From positions 1 through 64,000 of the forward strand of contig NZ_SIJK02000033.1 of the NCBI RefSeq assembly GCF_004762035.2: a DNA stretch of 64,000 nt. The letters are read 5' to 3'. This stretch comes from Candidatus Chloroploca mongolica. Lineage in GTDB: Bacteria > Chloroflexota > Chloroflexia > Chloroflexales > Chloroflexaceae. Below, in pieces: positions 15,266 through 23,939 of this stretch. Made by a program: the position numbers and the translations under genes. The notes below the pieces were generated by a model. That model was not told the origin of the DNA, ran no database searches, and saw only the letters and a list, made by a program, of their open reading frames with translations. Position 1 is the stretch's first letter; every line of letters starts with the position of its first letter.

Positions 15266-17128
15266 TTACTCTTTATACCAGTTCGCTACGTCCCACAACT
15301 CCGAGTCCCACCCCGAGGGGTTGTAACCACGGAGATCATTGCTCGCACCGGCAACACGCGGGCGTGCTACCAGCGGAACCATCGCCACATCCGAACTGAT
15401 CAGGGCATCCATCGCTAGCGCGATTTCGACCCGCCGATCAGCGTCGGTCTCGGCCCGCAACTCTTCGCAGAGGGCATCATACTCGGCGTTCTGCCAGCGC
15501 ATGTTGTTCTGCCCACGCCACTCGTTCTCGCTCTGCGAGGCCTGCTCCGAGATCCACTGGCAAAGGTGGGCTGTTGGATCGGGCTCGCTCGCCCCGGTGG
15601 TGTACATCTGGATATCGGCAAAGAAGTGCCCGATGTTGTCCGGGTTGCCGACATCACTGCCAAAGAAGACACCGGCATCAACGCTCTTCAGCTCGGTCTC
15701 AACGCCAATCTCTTCCCAGTTGGCCTTGATTAGTTCCTGCGTCTTCTGGCGCAGTGAGTTCACACTCGTCTGGAAGAGCACGCTCAAGCGCACTCCATCC
15801 TTGACGCGGATGCCATCTGCGCCACGTTCCCAGCCAGCTTCGTCCAGCAGGGCGTTGGCCGCGTCAAGATCCTGCTCACAATCACCATAGAAATCATCTG
15901 GCCCTGAAGCAAATGGCTCGTACCAGAGCAATGAACAGGTCGGGAAGCCGGTCGGCCCATAGAGCTGCTCCGAGATAGCCCGACGATCAATCGACAGCGC
16001 GAGAGCCTGGCGCACTGCCAGATCGGTCAGGAAGGGGTGCGGCTGGCTCAACTGACCACGCTCGTCACCAAGCGTCGCGTCAACATTGGTGAAGTTGATC
16101 AGCAACCGCTCGACGTTTGCCGTATTGTACGGCACTAGCACGCCCTGGCCACCCTGGTTGATCAGCTGCTGCAAGACGGCAGCCTCAACCTGCAGGTTCC
16201 AGGCCCAGTCGGTTTCGCCCGTCTGGAAGACTGCACGCGCAGCCGAAGGAGCATCGCCACCACCCTTGATTTCGACCCGCTGGAAGAAGGGCTTGTCAGG
16301 GTCACGGTAGAATTCGTTGATGTCATACTGAACCGTGTCACCAACCCGGAAATCAACCAGCTTGTACGGGCCGGTTCCAATCGGGGCCAGGTTGGCTGCC
16401 TGACACGCCGCGTCGGTTGAAGCGGCAGCACCCATGCAGCTCCCAAACTGAGCCTGCTGAATGATGCGCCCACTGTTGCTGGTAAAGGTCTTGTACGGGT
16501 TGGCGTTCGGTGCTTCCCAGGTGATCGTGACCGTGTAGTCATCAACCGCCTCAACTGATGCAATGCCGTCAAAGGCGCTGGCCGTCGTACAGGCCGTCGC
16601 TTCGTCGGCACAGTATTCATAGGTGAAGACGACGTCCGCCGCCGTGAAATCACTGCCATCCGACCACTTGATGTCGTCACGCAGTGTCCAGGTGATCGAG
16701 GTCAGATCCTCGGCGATCCCCCCGTTCTCCAGCGTGGGAATCTCGGTCACAAGCTCGGCTACGAGCTGGCCGTCAGGCCCGATCGAGGCCAGTGGCTCAA
16801 GAATCAGGCGCGATGCGTCCCAGTCCTTGGTGCCAACCGCAAGGTGCGTGTTCAGAATCGTGGGTGCCTGCCAGTAGAGAATGCGCAGCAGATCACCTGC
16901 ACCACGCCCGGTCGCAGCGGGTGCTTCAGTCGGCGCTTCGGTCGGTGCTTCGGTCGGCGTCTCCGCCGGTGGGGCCGTGGTGGCCTCGGTCGAAGGTGGA
17001 GTAGTTGCCTGAGCAGCGGGTGGCTCAGACGTGGGAGCCTGTGCGGGCGGGGCACCGCCACACGCCGCGAGCACCATTGTGAGCACGAGCGTGGCGAGTA
17101 GCCAGGTCAAGAGCCGTTTGCGATCCAC
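15266..17128 (-). CDS. family 5 extracellular solute-binding lipoprotein (peptide-type ABC transporter)
   Basis: This is a 620-residue secreted lipoprotein. The signal peptide ends in the lipobox LAAC (Cys near residue 23), and a long Pro/Ala/Thr/Glu linker (to about residue 72) tethers it to the membrane. The SBP_bac_5 domain includes TWTLRDDIKWSDGSDFTAAD, a hallmark, and AVRQALALSIDRRAISEQLY further on. It captures peptides or similar solutes for the two permeases downstream. GTG start at 17128 with AGGAGG upstream. A promoter is seen at 17369-17398. Confidence 0.93.
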   Translation of the reverse strand: MDRKRLLTWLLATLVLTMVLAACGGAPPAQAPTSEPPAAQATTPPSTEATTAPPAETPTEAPTEAPTEAPAATGRGAGDLLRILYWQAPTILNTHLAVGTKDWDASRLILEPLASIGPDGQLVAELVTEIPTLENGGIAEDLTSITWTLRDDIKWSDGSDFTAADVVFTYEYCADEATACTTASAFDGIASVEAVDDYTVTITWEAPNANPYKTFTSNSGRIIQQAQFGSCMGAAASTDAACQAANLAPIGTGPYKLVDFRVGDTVQYDINEFYRDPDKPFFQRVEIKGGGDAPSAARAVFQTGETDWAWNLQVEAAVLQQLINQGGQGVLVPYNTANVERLLINFTNVDATLGDERGQLSQPHPFLTDLAVRQALALSIDRRAISEQLYGPTGFPTCSLLWYEPFASGPDDFYGDCEQDLDAANALLDEAGWERGADGIRVKDGVRLSVLFQTSVNSLRQKTQELIKANWEEIGVETELKSVDAGVFFGSDVGNPDNIGHFFADIQMYTTGASEPDPTAHLCQWISEQASQSENEWRGQNNMRWQNAEYDALCEELRAETDADRRVEIALAMDALISSDVAMVPLVARPRVAGASNDLRGYNPSGWDSELWDVANWYKE

Positions 17129-17368
17129 GAGTACCTCCTGTAGACAAGACAGCGATCAGCCATGTAGATGTCTACCAGCTATGCTGGAAGAGGTGAAGGA
17201 GGGTGTGAAGACCGCCCCCATCCTCATCATCCCAAAGTATTAGAGTGAGTCTCACTCCATGCACACAAAACCCTGGTCTCTACCAGAGTGGTTGCAGCGT
17301 TGCCTACACGTTCTTTCTTTTGTCGGCATGCAAGGCCAATCAATTAATCTTAGTTTAAGGGTTGGTTA

Positions 17369-17398
17369 AAGGTAACACACAAGTTATTCTGCTGTCAA
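17369..17398 (-). promoter_or_regulatory. promoter of the transporter operon
   Basis: On the minus strand, TTGACA (17393-17398) and TACCTT (17369-17374) are separated by 18 bp. The leader to the GTG is about 235 nt. The sequence after the -10 resembles that at the pyr promoter. Apart from this promoter and the repeat at 17646, the 17129-17699 gap holds nothing I can support. Confidence 0.6.
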
Positions 17399-17645
17399 GT
17401 CTCTGCCCCGATCATCTTCACCCGTCAGGGCGATAAACTGCGCCTGTTTAGCCCATCAAGAAGCCCTATCACCGCACAATATGCGCTGCCTTTCTCCTCG
17501 CCCGCTGGCTCGCCCAGGCTCTGTTCCGGCACAATACGTGTAAGCCGTTTATTGGACTTAACAACTAAATCCGGCCTCGTCCCAATACCATGCAAAGAAG
17601 CTCACGCCAAGCCGCCAAGTTGCGAAGGGTGAGCGCACCTCCGCG

Positions 17646-17683
17646 AAAACCTTTGCGCCTTTGCGTCAAACAAACCGCCTTAT
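17646..17683. repeat. dispersed CTTTGCGCCTTTGCG-type repeat, copy 1
   Basis: The block AACCTTTGCGCCTTTGCGTC followed by CGCCTTAT recurs with small changes at 21099-21144. A related CTCTGCGCCTCTGCG stretch lies at 20151-20175. All are in non-coding gaps beside pyr genes. Confidence 0.55.
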
Positions 17684-17699
17684 GGGCAAGGTATTGGGC

Positions 17700-19193
17700 C
17701 TAGTCCAGGAACCCGTCCAGGCGTGATGTTGCCCGCCGAGGCTCCCCGCTTCGCCCAAAATGATCCCGCCGAAAGACGATCTCGCCCGCCGCCATCGTGA
17801 GCATGACCTGGCCCTTCAGGTGCTGTCCATGCAACGGTGTGTTGCGCCCCCGCGAGGCAAACTGGCTTGCGTCAACGGTCCAGGCTTGATCAGGCTGAAA
17901 AATGACGATGTCCGCTCGCGCTCCAGGATGCAGTGTCGCCGGCGAGCGCCCAAGTACTTGCGCCGGGCCTTCTGTCAGTTTCGCGACCAGGTTGACCAGA
18001 TCCATTTCGCCACGATGTACCAGCGTGAGTACCAGCGCTAGCGCTGTTTCGAGCCCGCTGATCCCCGGCGCGGCAACCCCATATTCGCACTCTTTATCCA
18101 CCCGCGCCTGCGGCGCATGCCCGGTGGCAATCGCGTCAATCGTGCCGTCTCGTAACCCTGCAACCAGCGCATCAACATCAGCCTGCGTACGCAAGGGTGG
18201 GCTCACCCGTGTGCGCGTGTCATACGGTTCCAGCAGGGCTGGATCAAGCCACGAGGGGATGATCTGTTCCGGCGGCGCACTTCGCCGCCCTTTGCGCGAT
18301 GATGATGGCGGTGGCGGTGGTCCATTAGGAACCGCCACTGTTTCGTGGGGGACAAGTTTGCCCAGAACCCAGCGATCAGTGAGGGTCAGATGATGTGGCG
18401 TGACTTCAGCAGTGATCCGTGCCCCTCGTGCCCGTGCCGCACGCAGCAGCGCAACCGCACCCGCGGTGCTCACATTGCAGACATGCAGATGTACCCCGGT
18501 CAACTCGGCCAACGCAATATCACGCGCGAGCATCGCCTCTTCCGCTGCCGCAGGAAAGCCTGCCAGACCCAGACGGGTGCTGACAACCCCTTCGTGCATC
18601 GCCCATCCTCGCGTCAGACCCGGCTCTTCACAATGGGTCATCACCGGAACGCCAAGCGCTGCGGCATAGGTCATTGCCTGGCGCATTAAACCAGCATCAG
18701 CCACTGGCCGTCCACCATCACTAAAGGCAATGCACCCCGCTTCGCTTAGTTCGATCATATCGGCCAGCGCTTTGCCTGCACATCCCTGGGTCAACGCACC
18801 AATCACGTCAACCCGCACATGCCCCTCGCGTCGCGCCAGTGCCTGCACATGGCGCACGACCGCTGCTGTATCAGGTGTTGGCTGGGTCGTTGGCATGGCA
18901 CAAACGGTCGTGAAGCCCCCCCGCGCTGCCGCTAGGGTGCCCGTTGCTATCGTCTCTTTCTGCTCTTCTCCAGGCTCCCGCAAATGCGTGTGTAGGTCGG
19001 TAAAACCTGGGGCGACGACCGCTCCGCGTGCGTTGATGATTTCGATATCATCCCCCACGCTTTCGGTATCGGCATGCAAATCGGCAAGGTCGCTCACTTG
19101 CTCGACCACACCATCGCAAATAACGACGTCGCCCACCGTTGCGACCCGACGGGCAGGATCAATAATTGACCCGTGTTTGATAATATAGCGCAT
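17700..19193 (-). CDS. pyrC: dihydroorotase (multifunctional complex type)
   Basis: This is a 497-residue enzyme of pyrimidine synthesis that cyclises carbamoyl-aspartate to dihydroorotate. Metal-site residues are in DLHTHLREPG, MTHCEEPG and HLHVCNVST, and ATGHAPQARVDKE holds the catalytic Asp region (family DHAPH/K motif, here read GHAPQ). ATG 19193 was chosen because GAGGGA lies just upstream; an ATG at 19205 is also open. About 40 extra residues (Pro-rich, with PPPPPSSSRKGRRSAPPEQ) sit before YDTRTRVSPPLR, making the protein longer than the usual 420-440. It lies directly after pyrB. Confidence 0.93.
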   Translation of the reverse strand: MRYIIKHGSIIDPARRVATVGDVVICDGVVEQVSDLADLHADTESVGDDIEIINARGAVVAPGFTDLHTHLREPGEEQKETIATGTLAAARGGFTTVCAMPTTQPTPDTAAVVRHVQALARREGHVRVDVIGALTQGCAGKALADMIELSEAGCIAFSDGGRPVADAGLMRQAMTYAAALGVPVMTHCEEPGLTRGWAMHEGVVSTRLGLAGFPAAAEEAMLARDIALAELTGVHLHVCNVSTAGAVALLRAARARGARITAEVTPHHLTLTDRWVLGKLVPHETVAVPNGPPPPPSSSRKGRRSAPPEQIIPSWLDPALLEPYDTRTRVSPPLRTQADVDALVAGLRDGTIDAIATGHAPQARVDKECEYGVAAPGISGLETALALVLTLVHRGEMDLVNLVAKLTEGPAQVLGRSPATLHPGARADIVIFQPDQAWTVDASQFASRGRNTPLHGQHLKGQVMLTMAAGEIVFRRDHFGRSGEPRRATSRLDGFLD

Positions 19194-19205
19194 TGCTTCC
19201 CTCAT

Positions 19206-20141
19206 CTATCCTGCCAGCCAGTAGAGTAACGCCATCCGTACCGCTACACCATTGGTTACCTGGGCTTCAATCACCGAGTTGGGGGCCGTCGCCGCCTCGG
19301 GCCAGATCTCGACCCCTTCGTTCATCGGCCCTGGATGCATGATCAGTGCCGTTGGCTCAAGCCGCTCGAGCCGCTCAGGGGTTAGCGCATATGCCCGACT
19401 ATACTCGCGCAACGAAGGTAATAAGCCCGCCTGCATCCGCTCTTTCTGCAGACGCAACACCATCACGACGTCGGCTCCTTCAAGCGCTTCGTCCAGCCGA
19501 TGGCTGATGCTGATCTGCGGCCATGTCGCTGTCCAGAAGTGGGCCGGCCCCAGTAACGTTGGCGGCGCACAGAGCGTGACATGCGCTCCCAGCCGGGTCA
19601 ATCCCCACAGGTCCGAACGGGCGACCCGACTGTGCAGGATGTCTCCCACAATCACGACCTTCAACCCGCGTATGCGATCCAGTCGCTCCCGGATCGTAAA
19701 GAGGTCAAGCAATGCTTGCGTCGGGTGCGCATGCCGTCCGTCTCCCGCATTGATGACCGCCCCCGCGAAATGCTGCGCTACCAGATACGGTGCCCCCGAT
19801 TGGCTGTGCCGAATGACCACCATATCAGCCCCCAGCGCTTGCAACGTGCGCACGGTGTCAATCAGTGACTCACCCTTTTCAACACTGCTGCCCCTCGCAC
19901 TAAACGAGACGACATTCGCCGAGAGCGCTTTCGCCGCCAGCTCGAAGCTGATCCGTGTCCGCGTACTATCCTCAAAAAACATATTGACGACCGTTCGCCC
20001 ACGCAAGGTCGGTACTTGCTTGATCTCACGCGCAAGCACTTCCTTCATGCTCTCGGTAAGCTCAAGGATCTCCTCGATCTCCTCCGCCGTCATCTCATCA
20101 AGATCAATGACATGCCGCCGCCGCCTGCTCACCATCTCCAT
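19206..20141 (-). CDS. pyrB: aspartate carbamoyltransferase catalytic subunit
   Basis: This 311-residue enzyme makes carbamoyl-aspartate from carbamoyl phosphate and aspartate. FFEDSTRTRISFE is the carbamoyl-phosphate site (STRTR), HPTQALLDLFT contributes the central His, RLQKERM is part of the aspartate loop, and MHPGPMNEGVEI closes the active site. ATG 20141 was chosen because GAGGGAA is properly spaced upstream; a GTG at 20147 is the alternative. No pyrI regulatory subunit is in the window. It is second gene of pyrR-pyrB-pyrC; the pyrC start follows within 15 bases. Confidence 0.95.
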   Translation of the reverse strand: MEMVSRRRRHVIDLDEMTAEEIEEILELTESMKEVLAREIKQVPTLRGRTVVNMFFEDSTRTRISFELAAKALSANVVSFSARGSSVEKGESLIDTVRTLQALGADMVVIRHSQSGAPYLVAQHFAGAVINAGDGRHAHPTQALLDLFTIRERLDRIRGLKVVIVGDILHSRVARSDLWGLTRLGAHVTLCAPPTLLGPAHFWTATWPQISISHRLDEALEGADVVMVLRLQKERMQAGLLPSLREYSRAYALTPERLERLEPTALIMHPGPMNEGVEIWPEAATAPNSVIEAQVTNGVAVRMALLYWLAG

Positions 20142-20194
20142 CTTCACTTCCCTCTGCGCCTCTGCGCCTCTGCGTTACATCCCTCCGCGCCTCA

Positions 20195-20743
<549 letters not shown>

Positions 20744-20797
20744 TTAGACCGGTCACAGTATCGGTGTACCGCCCGCCCATCAGATGCCCGAAAACAC

Positions 20798-20826
20798 AAA
20801 AAAACCTGACCCACCCTGGGGTCAGG
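20798..20826 (-). terminator. intrinsic attenuator terminator in the pyr leader
   Basis: On the minus strand, CCTGACCC (20826 down to 20819) and GGGTCAGG (20812 down to 20805) form a stem, followed by TTTTTTT (20804-20798). A second copy of CCTGACCC at 20840-20833 could compete for the same arm. The stop codon of the leader peptide lies in the first arm. Confidence 0.8.
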
Positions 20827-20878
20827 GTACACGGGTCAGGCTCGCTTCGCGCCATAATGACGCGCAATAGTCGCTCAT
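20822..20878 (-). CDS. pyr leader peptide (18 residues)
   Basis: The reading frame MSDYCASLWREASLTRVP begins at ATG 20878, five bases after a strong AAAGGAG. Its TGA (20824-20822) lies inside the first arm of the attenuator. A ribosome finishing it would cover that arm and prevent terminator formation, much as in enterobacterial pyrBI attenuation. The peptide itself is probably not functional. The call is based on ribosome site, spacing and stop position; no homologue is claimed. Confidence 0.6.
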   Translation of the reverse strand: MSDYCASLWREASLTRVP

Positions 20879-20885
20879 AAGCACT

Positions 20886-20916
20886 CCTTTACAACCTCAC
20901 GGGGCTGCGTTAAAGG
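20886..20916 (-). promoter_or_regulatory. putative PyrR-binding hairpin covering a ribosome site
   Basis: On the minus strand, CCTTTAACGCAGCC runs into the loop CCCGTGAGGTT and closes with GTAAAGG. CC-N-G-N-GAGG-T-T matches the core of the PyrR-binding RNA consensus. The closing strand TAAAGG is also the start of the leader-peptide ribosome site (20890-20884), so the hairpin would block it. The predicted transcript start (near 20917) is at its edge. Confidence 0.65.
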
Positions 20917-20923
20917 CTGGCTA

Positions 20924-20952
20924 AAGGTAGCACACGGGACGGCTCTTGTCAA
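20924..20952 (-). promoter_or_regulatory. promoter of the pyrR-pyrB-pyrC operon
   Basis: On the minus strand, TTGACA (20947-20952) and TACCTT (20924-20929) are separated by 17 bp. The leader structure starts about seven bases downstream. Confidence 0.7.
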
Positions 20953-20995
20953 TCCGTCATCTTCTGCCGTCCAGGGCGATTGCATCTTCCGTGTA

Positions 20996-21083
20996 GGCAC
21001 CCGCAAGGGCACCCGCAAGGGCACCCGCAAGGGGTGCCCCTACACCGGGCCCGCCCCTGTAGGGGCCCCCCTTGCGGGTGCCC
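20996..21083. repeat. GGGCACCCGCAA repeat cluster with large palindrome
   Basis: GGGCACCCGCAA occurs three times in tandem from 21006 onwards. It is followed by GGGGTGCCCCTACA, CCGGGCCCGCC and the inverted copy TGTAGGGGCCCCCCTTGCGG then GTGCCC. This resembles dispersed palindromic repeats of the GTAGGGGCACCCCTTGCGG kind. The minus-strand frame across it is not a gene. Confidence 0.6.
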
Positions 21084-21098
21084 TGGTGCCGCTTCATC

Positions 21099-21144
21099 AA
21101 ACCTTTGCGCCTTCGCGCCTTTGCGTCAAAAAAACCTGCCTTAT
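21099..21144. repeat. dispersed CTTTGCGCC repeat, copy 2
   Basis: AAACCTTTGCGCCTTCGCGC, CTTTGCGTC and CCTGCCTTAT match the copy at 17646-17683, with an extra CCTTCGCG unit. Confidence 0.55.
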
Positions 21145-21153
21145 CTGCCTTCA

Positions 21154-22395
21154 TCACAGCGTTGTACGCATAAACTCAATCGCCTTGGCAACTCCGTCTT
21201 CGGCCCGGATTTTCGCCCCCAGTGCCTCGGCTCGCTGTCGCATCGCCTGGTCGCTCACCGCTACCTCGATCGCCCGGGCTAGCCGCTCTGCCGTCAGTTT
21301 CTTCTGCGGCACCGGCCACGGCCCTACCCCAAGCTCAAAAACCCGTTGCCCCCAGAAGGGTTGATCCCCAAAAAACGGACAGATCACCGCCGGCTTACCC
21401 GCCCGTAGCCCGGCCCCCGTCGTTCCGGCCCCTCCATGATGCACCACCGCCGCACAGCGCGGAAAGAGCCACGCATGCGGGGCTGCTTCCAGCGCAAACG
21501 CGGTCGCCGGGAGATCTGCCGCGCCCAGTCCTCCCCATCCGCTCGCAAGAATCACCCGTTGCCCCGCCTGCGCTGCCGCCTCTAGCACAAGCTTCGTTGT
21601 GCGCAACGCATCCTGCGAGGCCATGCTGCCAAACCCAACATAGACCGGCGGTGGCCCCTGCGCAAGAAAGGCCTCCAATGCCGGCAGAGGCTGCCACGAG
21701 GGTGAAGACGGGAGAAACCAGTAGCCCGATACAAAGGTAGAGGCGTCCCAGTCAGGTGGATTTGGCACCACATGCTGGCTATAGGCGTAGATTTTGGGCA
21801 CAGGTTTGCCACGCAAGATCGTATCATCACGAAAAGGCGGCAACCCCAACCGCTCTTTGCGCCACCCATTGATCAGGCTGCGGTATGGCAAGGTTGCGCC
21901 TCGCAGGAAGAGCGTATAGGTAAACCAGTTGACCCAGTCACCATAATTTTGCCCTCCCAGCGCAGGATTAGAAAAGATCCGTGTGGGCGAATATGCCGGA
22001 AGCATCATCGTCAAAAATCCGGGCACCTGCAGTTTCTCGGCGAGATGGTACCCCGCCAGTGCCTTGGGATGGTAGATAATTGCCTCGGCCTGCTGACTTG
22101 CCGCCCATGCATCATCAAGGATGTTGCGCAGCATTGGCTTGATCCGCTGCATCAACCCAAAAGGATTCTTGCCCGCCAGCGCCGCTTTGCCTTCGCTACT
22201 CTGCGCCAGACGAATAAATTCGGCCCGCAACGGCGCAAAAGCAAGCCCATGCGCTCGCACCAGACCCTCAAAACCAGCCTCAGTCGCCAGCGTCACCGCA
22301 TAGCCCGCCTGCTGCAAACCCACCCCCAGCGCCACATACGGCTCTACATCCCCCCGCGAACCCACCGTAAGTATGTTGATCTTGCGTTGTTTCAT
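21154..22395 (-). CDS. UGT-type glycosyltransferase (GT1/GT28, sterol-glucosyltransferase-like)
   Basis: This is a 413-residue GT-B enzyme. It starts MKQRKINILTVGSRGDVEPY, the standard N-terminal motif of the UDP-glycosyltransferase group related to sterol 3-beta-glucosyltransferases and macrolide transferases. PPPVYVGFGSM opens the donor-binding half, and the signature VHHGGAGTTGAGLRAGKP then FFGDQPFWG binds the nucleotide sugar. ATG 22395 was chosen because AGGA precedes it and the fold begins there; an open frame extends upstream into repeats. Acceptor unknown, perhaps a lipid or carotenoid-like aglycone. It diverges from the two glycosyltransferases beginning at 22788. Confidence 0.9.
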   Translation of the reverse strand: MKQRKINILTVGSRGDVEPYVALGVGLQQAGYAVTLATEAGFEGLVRAHGLAFAPLRAEFIRLAQSSEGKAALAGKNPFGLMQRIKPMLRNILDDAWAASQQAEAIIYHPKALAGYHLAEKLQVPGFLTMMLPAYSPTRIFSNPALGGQNYGDWVNWFTYTLFLRGATLPYRSLINGWRKERLGLPPFRDDTILRGKPVPKIYAYSQHVVPNPPDWDASTFVSGYWFLPSSPSWQPLPALEAFLAQGPPPVYVGFGSMASQDALRTTKLVLEAAAQAGQRVILASGWGGLGAADLPATAFALEAAPHAWLFPRCAAVVHHGGAGTTGAGLRAGKPAVICPFFGDQPFWGQRVFELGVGPWPVPQKKLTAERLARAIEVAVSDQAMRQRAEALGAKIRAEDGVAKAIEFMRTTL

Positions 22396-22506
22396 CTCAA
22401 GTCCTACCCATCCCAACCACGTTATTCCGTCGCACAGTGTAGTGTAAAAGAAAAGCGCCGATCCATCCACCCCCCCCATCTTCACATACGCGGCGATGGG
22501 TTCGGG

Positions 22507-22579
22507 AAACCTGCCAGGTGTGCGCCGCCGCGATCCATCGGAACCCGCAGCCATCGCCCGGCGCACACCTGGCAGGTTT
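22507..22579. repeat. 20-bp perfect inverted repeat
   Basis: AAACCTGCCAGGTGTGCGCC (22507-22526) and its exact complement (22560-22579) are 33 bp apart. The spacer includes CCGATGGAT-like sequence related to GATCCATCGG. Confidence 0.75.
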
Positions 22580-22584
22580 GACCA

Positions 22585-22645
22585 TGTCCGCAGATTACGC
22601 AGATGCGGAAGCTGTAATCTGCGTAATCTGCGTAATCTGCGGACA
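22585..22645. repeat. CGCAGATTACG repeat with inverted arms
   Basis: TGTCCGCAGATTACGCAGAT is followed after a short loop by AATCTGCGTAATCTGCG, then TAATCTGCGGACA. The 10-mer unit ATTACGCAG repeats in both orientations and makes a long hairpin. It lies between divergent glycosyltransferase genes. Confidence 0.7.
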
Positions 22646-22787
22646 CTATCTAAACCATACTGGGACTTTGCATCAGCCCTACAGGTTTGACGCCGCAGGC
22701 CCCCAGGAACCTGTGTTTGTGGTAGGATACCCCATAACAGGCAGATCTTGCGCCTGCCAAATGATCATGTTCATCTCGGGAGCAACC

Positions 22788-23927
22788 ATGCCGCGAGTGT
22801 TGCTGCTCTATGCCTCGGTTGGGGCTGGACATAAACGTGCAGCTGAGGCCCTTGCCACCGCTTTTTTACAACGCCAACCTGGTGAGGTTCGGATCGAAGA
22901 TGTGCTCGATCATACAACCCGCCTCTTTCGGGTTGCCTATGCACGCTCATATCTCGAATTAACCGACCGCGCCCCGATGGTCTGGGGCTATTTCTATACT
23001 CAGACAAATGCCGATCCGACCCTCTCTGAGTTTACCAATAACCTCCGTAAGCTTGTCGAGAGCATCGGCACAACCGGGCTCAAAGATCTGCTGCGTGCCT
23101 TTCAGCCCGAAATTATTATCTGTACCCATTTCCTGCCCATGGAGTTGCTCGTTCGTTACAAGCGCAATGCGATGCTCAGTCAGCCCGTCTATTGTGTGGT
23201 TACTGACTATGTCGCCCATACCTTCTGGACCTATACCGAGATTGATGGTTATTTTGTCGGCGATGAACAGACCCGCGATCAGTTGATTGCCCGCGGTGTC
23301 GCCGCCAATCAAATTAGTGTCAGCGGCATTCCGGTTGATCCCGTGGTGAACGAGCCGAAAGAAGTGGAGGCGATCCGTCTCCGTCATGGCCTGTCAACAA
23401 CGTGCCCGCTCATAACGCTCTTTGGTGGTGGGTTAGACGATGAGCATATCCGCTTGATGGTTGAGCATTTCTTGCAAAGTTCCCTTGACATGACTCTTGT
23501 TGTGGTCGCCGGACGCAATCCGACCCTCGTCGAGAGCCTCAGTGATCTCACGGCTTCAACGCATGTGCAGTTGCGCATCCTCGGGTTCGTTGACTATGTT
23601 GATGATCTGATCGCTGCCACTGATCTGGTCATCACCAAAGCCGGCGGCTTGATCGTCAGTGAGGTGCTCGCTCGCTCGGTGCCGCTGATTGTGATTGAAC
23701 CAATCCCTGGTCACGAAGAGTGGAATGCCGATTATGTGGTGAGTTGCGGCGCTGGGGTGCAACTTCGCATTCCCGCTTCAGTCGCTCGCACGGCCATCTC
23801 TATGTTGCAGCATCCCGACACCCTCGCCCTTATGCGCTCGGCCGCCGCATCAGCCGGGCGACCGCGCGCTGCGCTCGATATTGCGAAACGGGTGCTTGCT
23901 GATTTTTTGAACCGACGCCATAAATGA
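22788..23927 (+). CDS. MGDG-synthase-type glycosyltransferase 1 (GT28-like)
   Basis: This is a 379-residue GT-B protein. VLLLYASVGAGHKRAAEALA (residues 4-23) is the N-terminal motif of monogalactosyldiacylglycerol synthases and of processive diacylglycerol glucosyltransferases. FQPEIIICTHFLP, then VYCVVTDYVAHTFW, and the donor-site segment DLVITKAGGLIVSEVL then PGHEEWNADYV agree. GGGAG precedes ATG 22788; upstream in-frame codons lie in repeats. It probably adds a hexose to diacylglycerol in the cytoplasmic membrane, which suits a phototrophic Chloroflexota cell. It is 12 bp ahead of a paralogue. Confidence 0.88.
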   Translation: MPRVLLLYASVGAGHKRAAEALATAFLQRQPGEVRIEDVLDHTTRLFRVAYARSYLELTDRAPMVWGYFYTQTNADPTLSEFTNNLRKLVESIGTTGLKDLLRAFQPEIIICTHFLPMELLVRYKRNAMLSQPVYCVVTDYVAHTFWTYTEIDGYFVGDEQTRDQLIARGVAANQISVSGIPVDPVVNEPKEVEAIRLRHGLSTTCPLITLFGGGLDDEHIRLMVEHFLQSSLDMTLVVVAGRNPTLVESLSDLTASTHVQLRILGFVDYVDDLIAATDLVITKAGGLIVSEVLARSVPLIVIEPIPGHEEWNADYVVSCGAGVQLRIPASVARTAISMLQHPDTLALMRSAAASAGRPRAALDIAKRVLADFLNRRHK

Positions 23928-23939
23928 AGGGTAGCATCT

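Noticed and set aside
20957-21157. 66-residue minus-strand frame with repeats GVGAPLAGALAGALAGAY
   Set aside because: The frame only translates the GGGCACCCGCAA repeat cluster; its periodicity is due to the DNA repeat.
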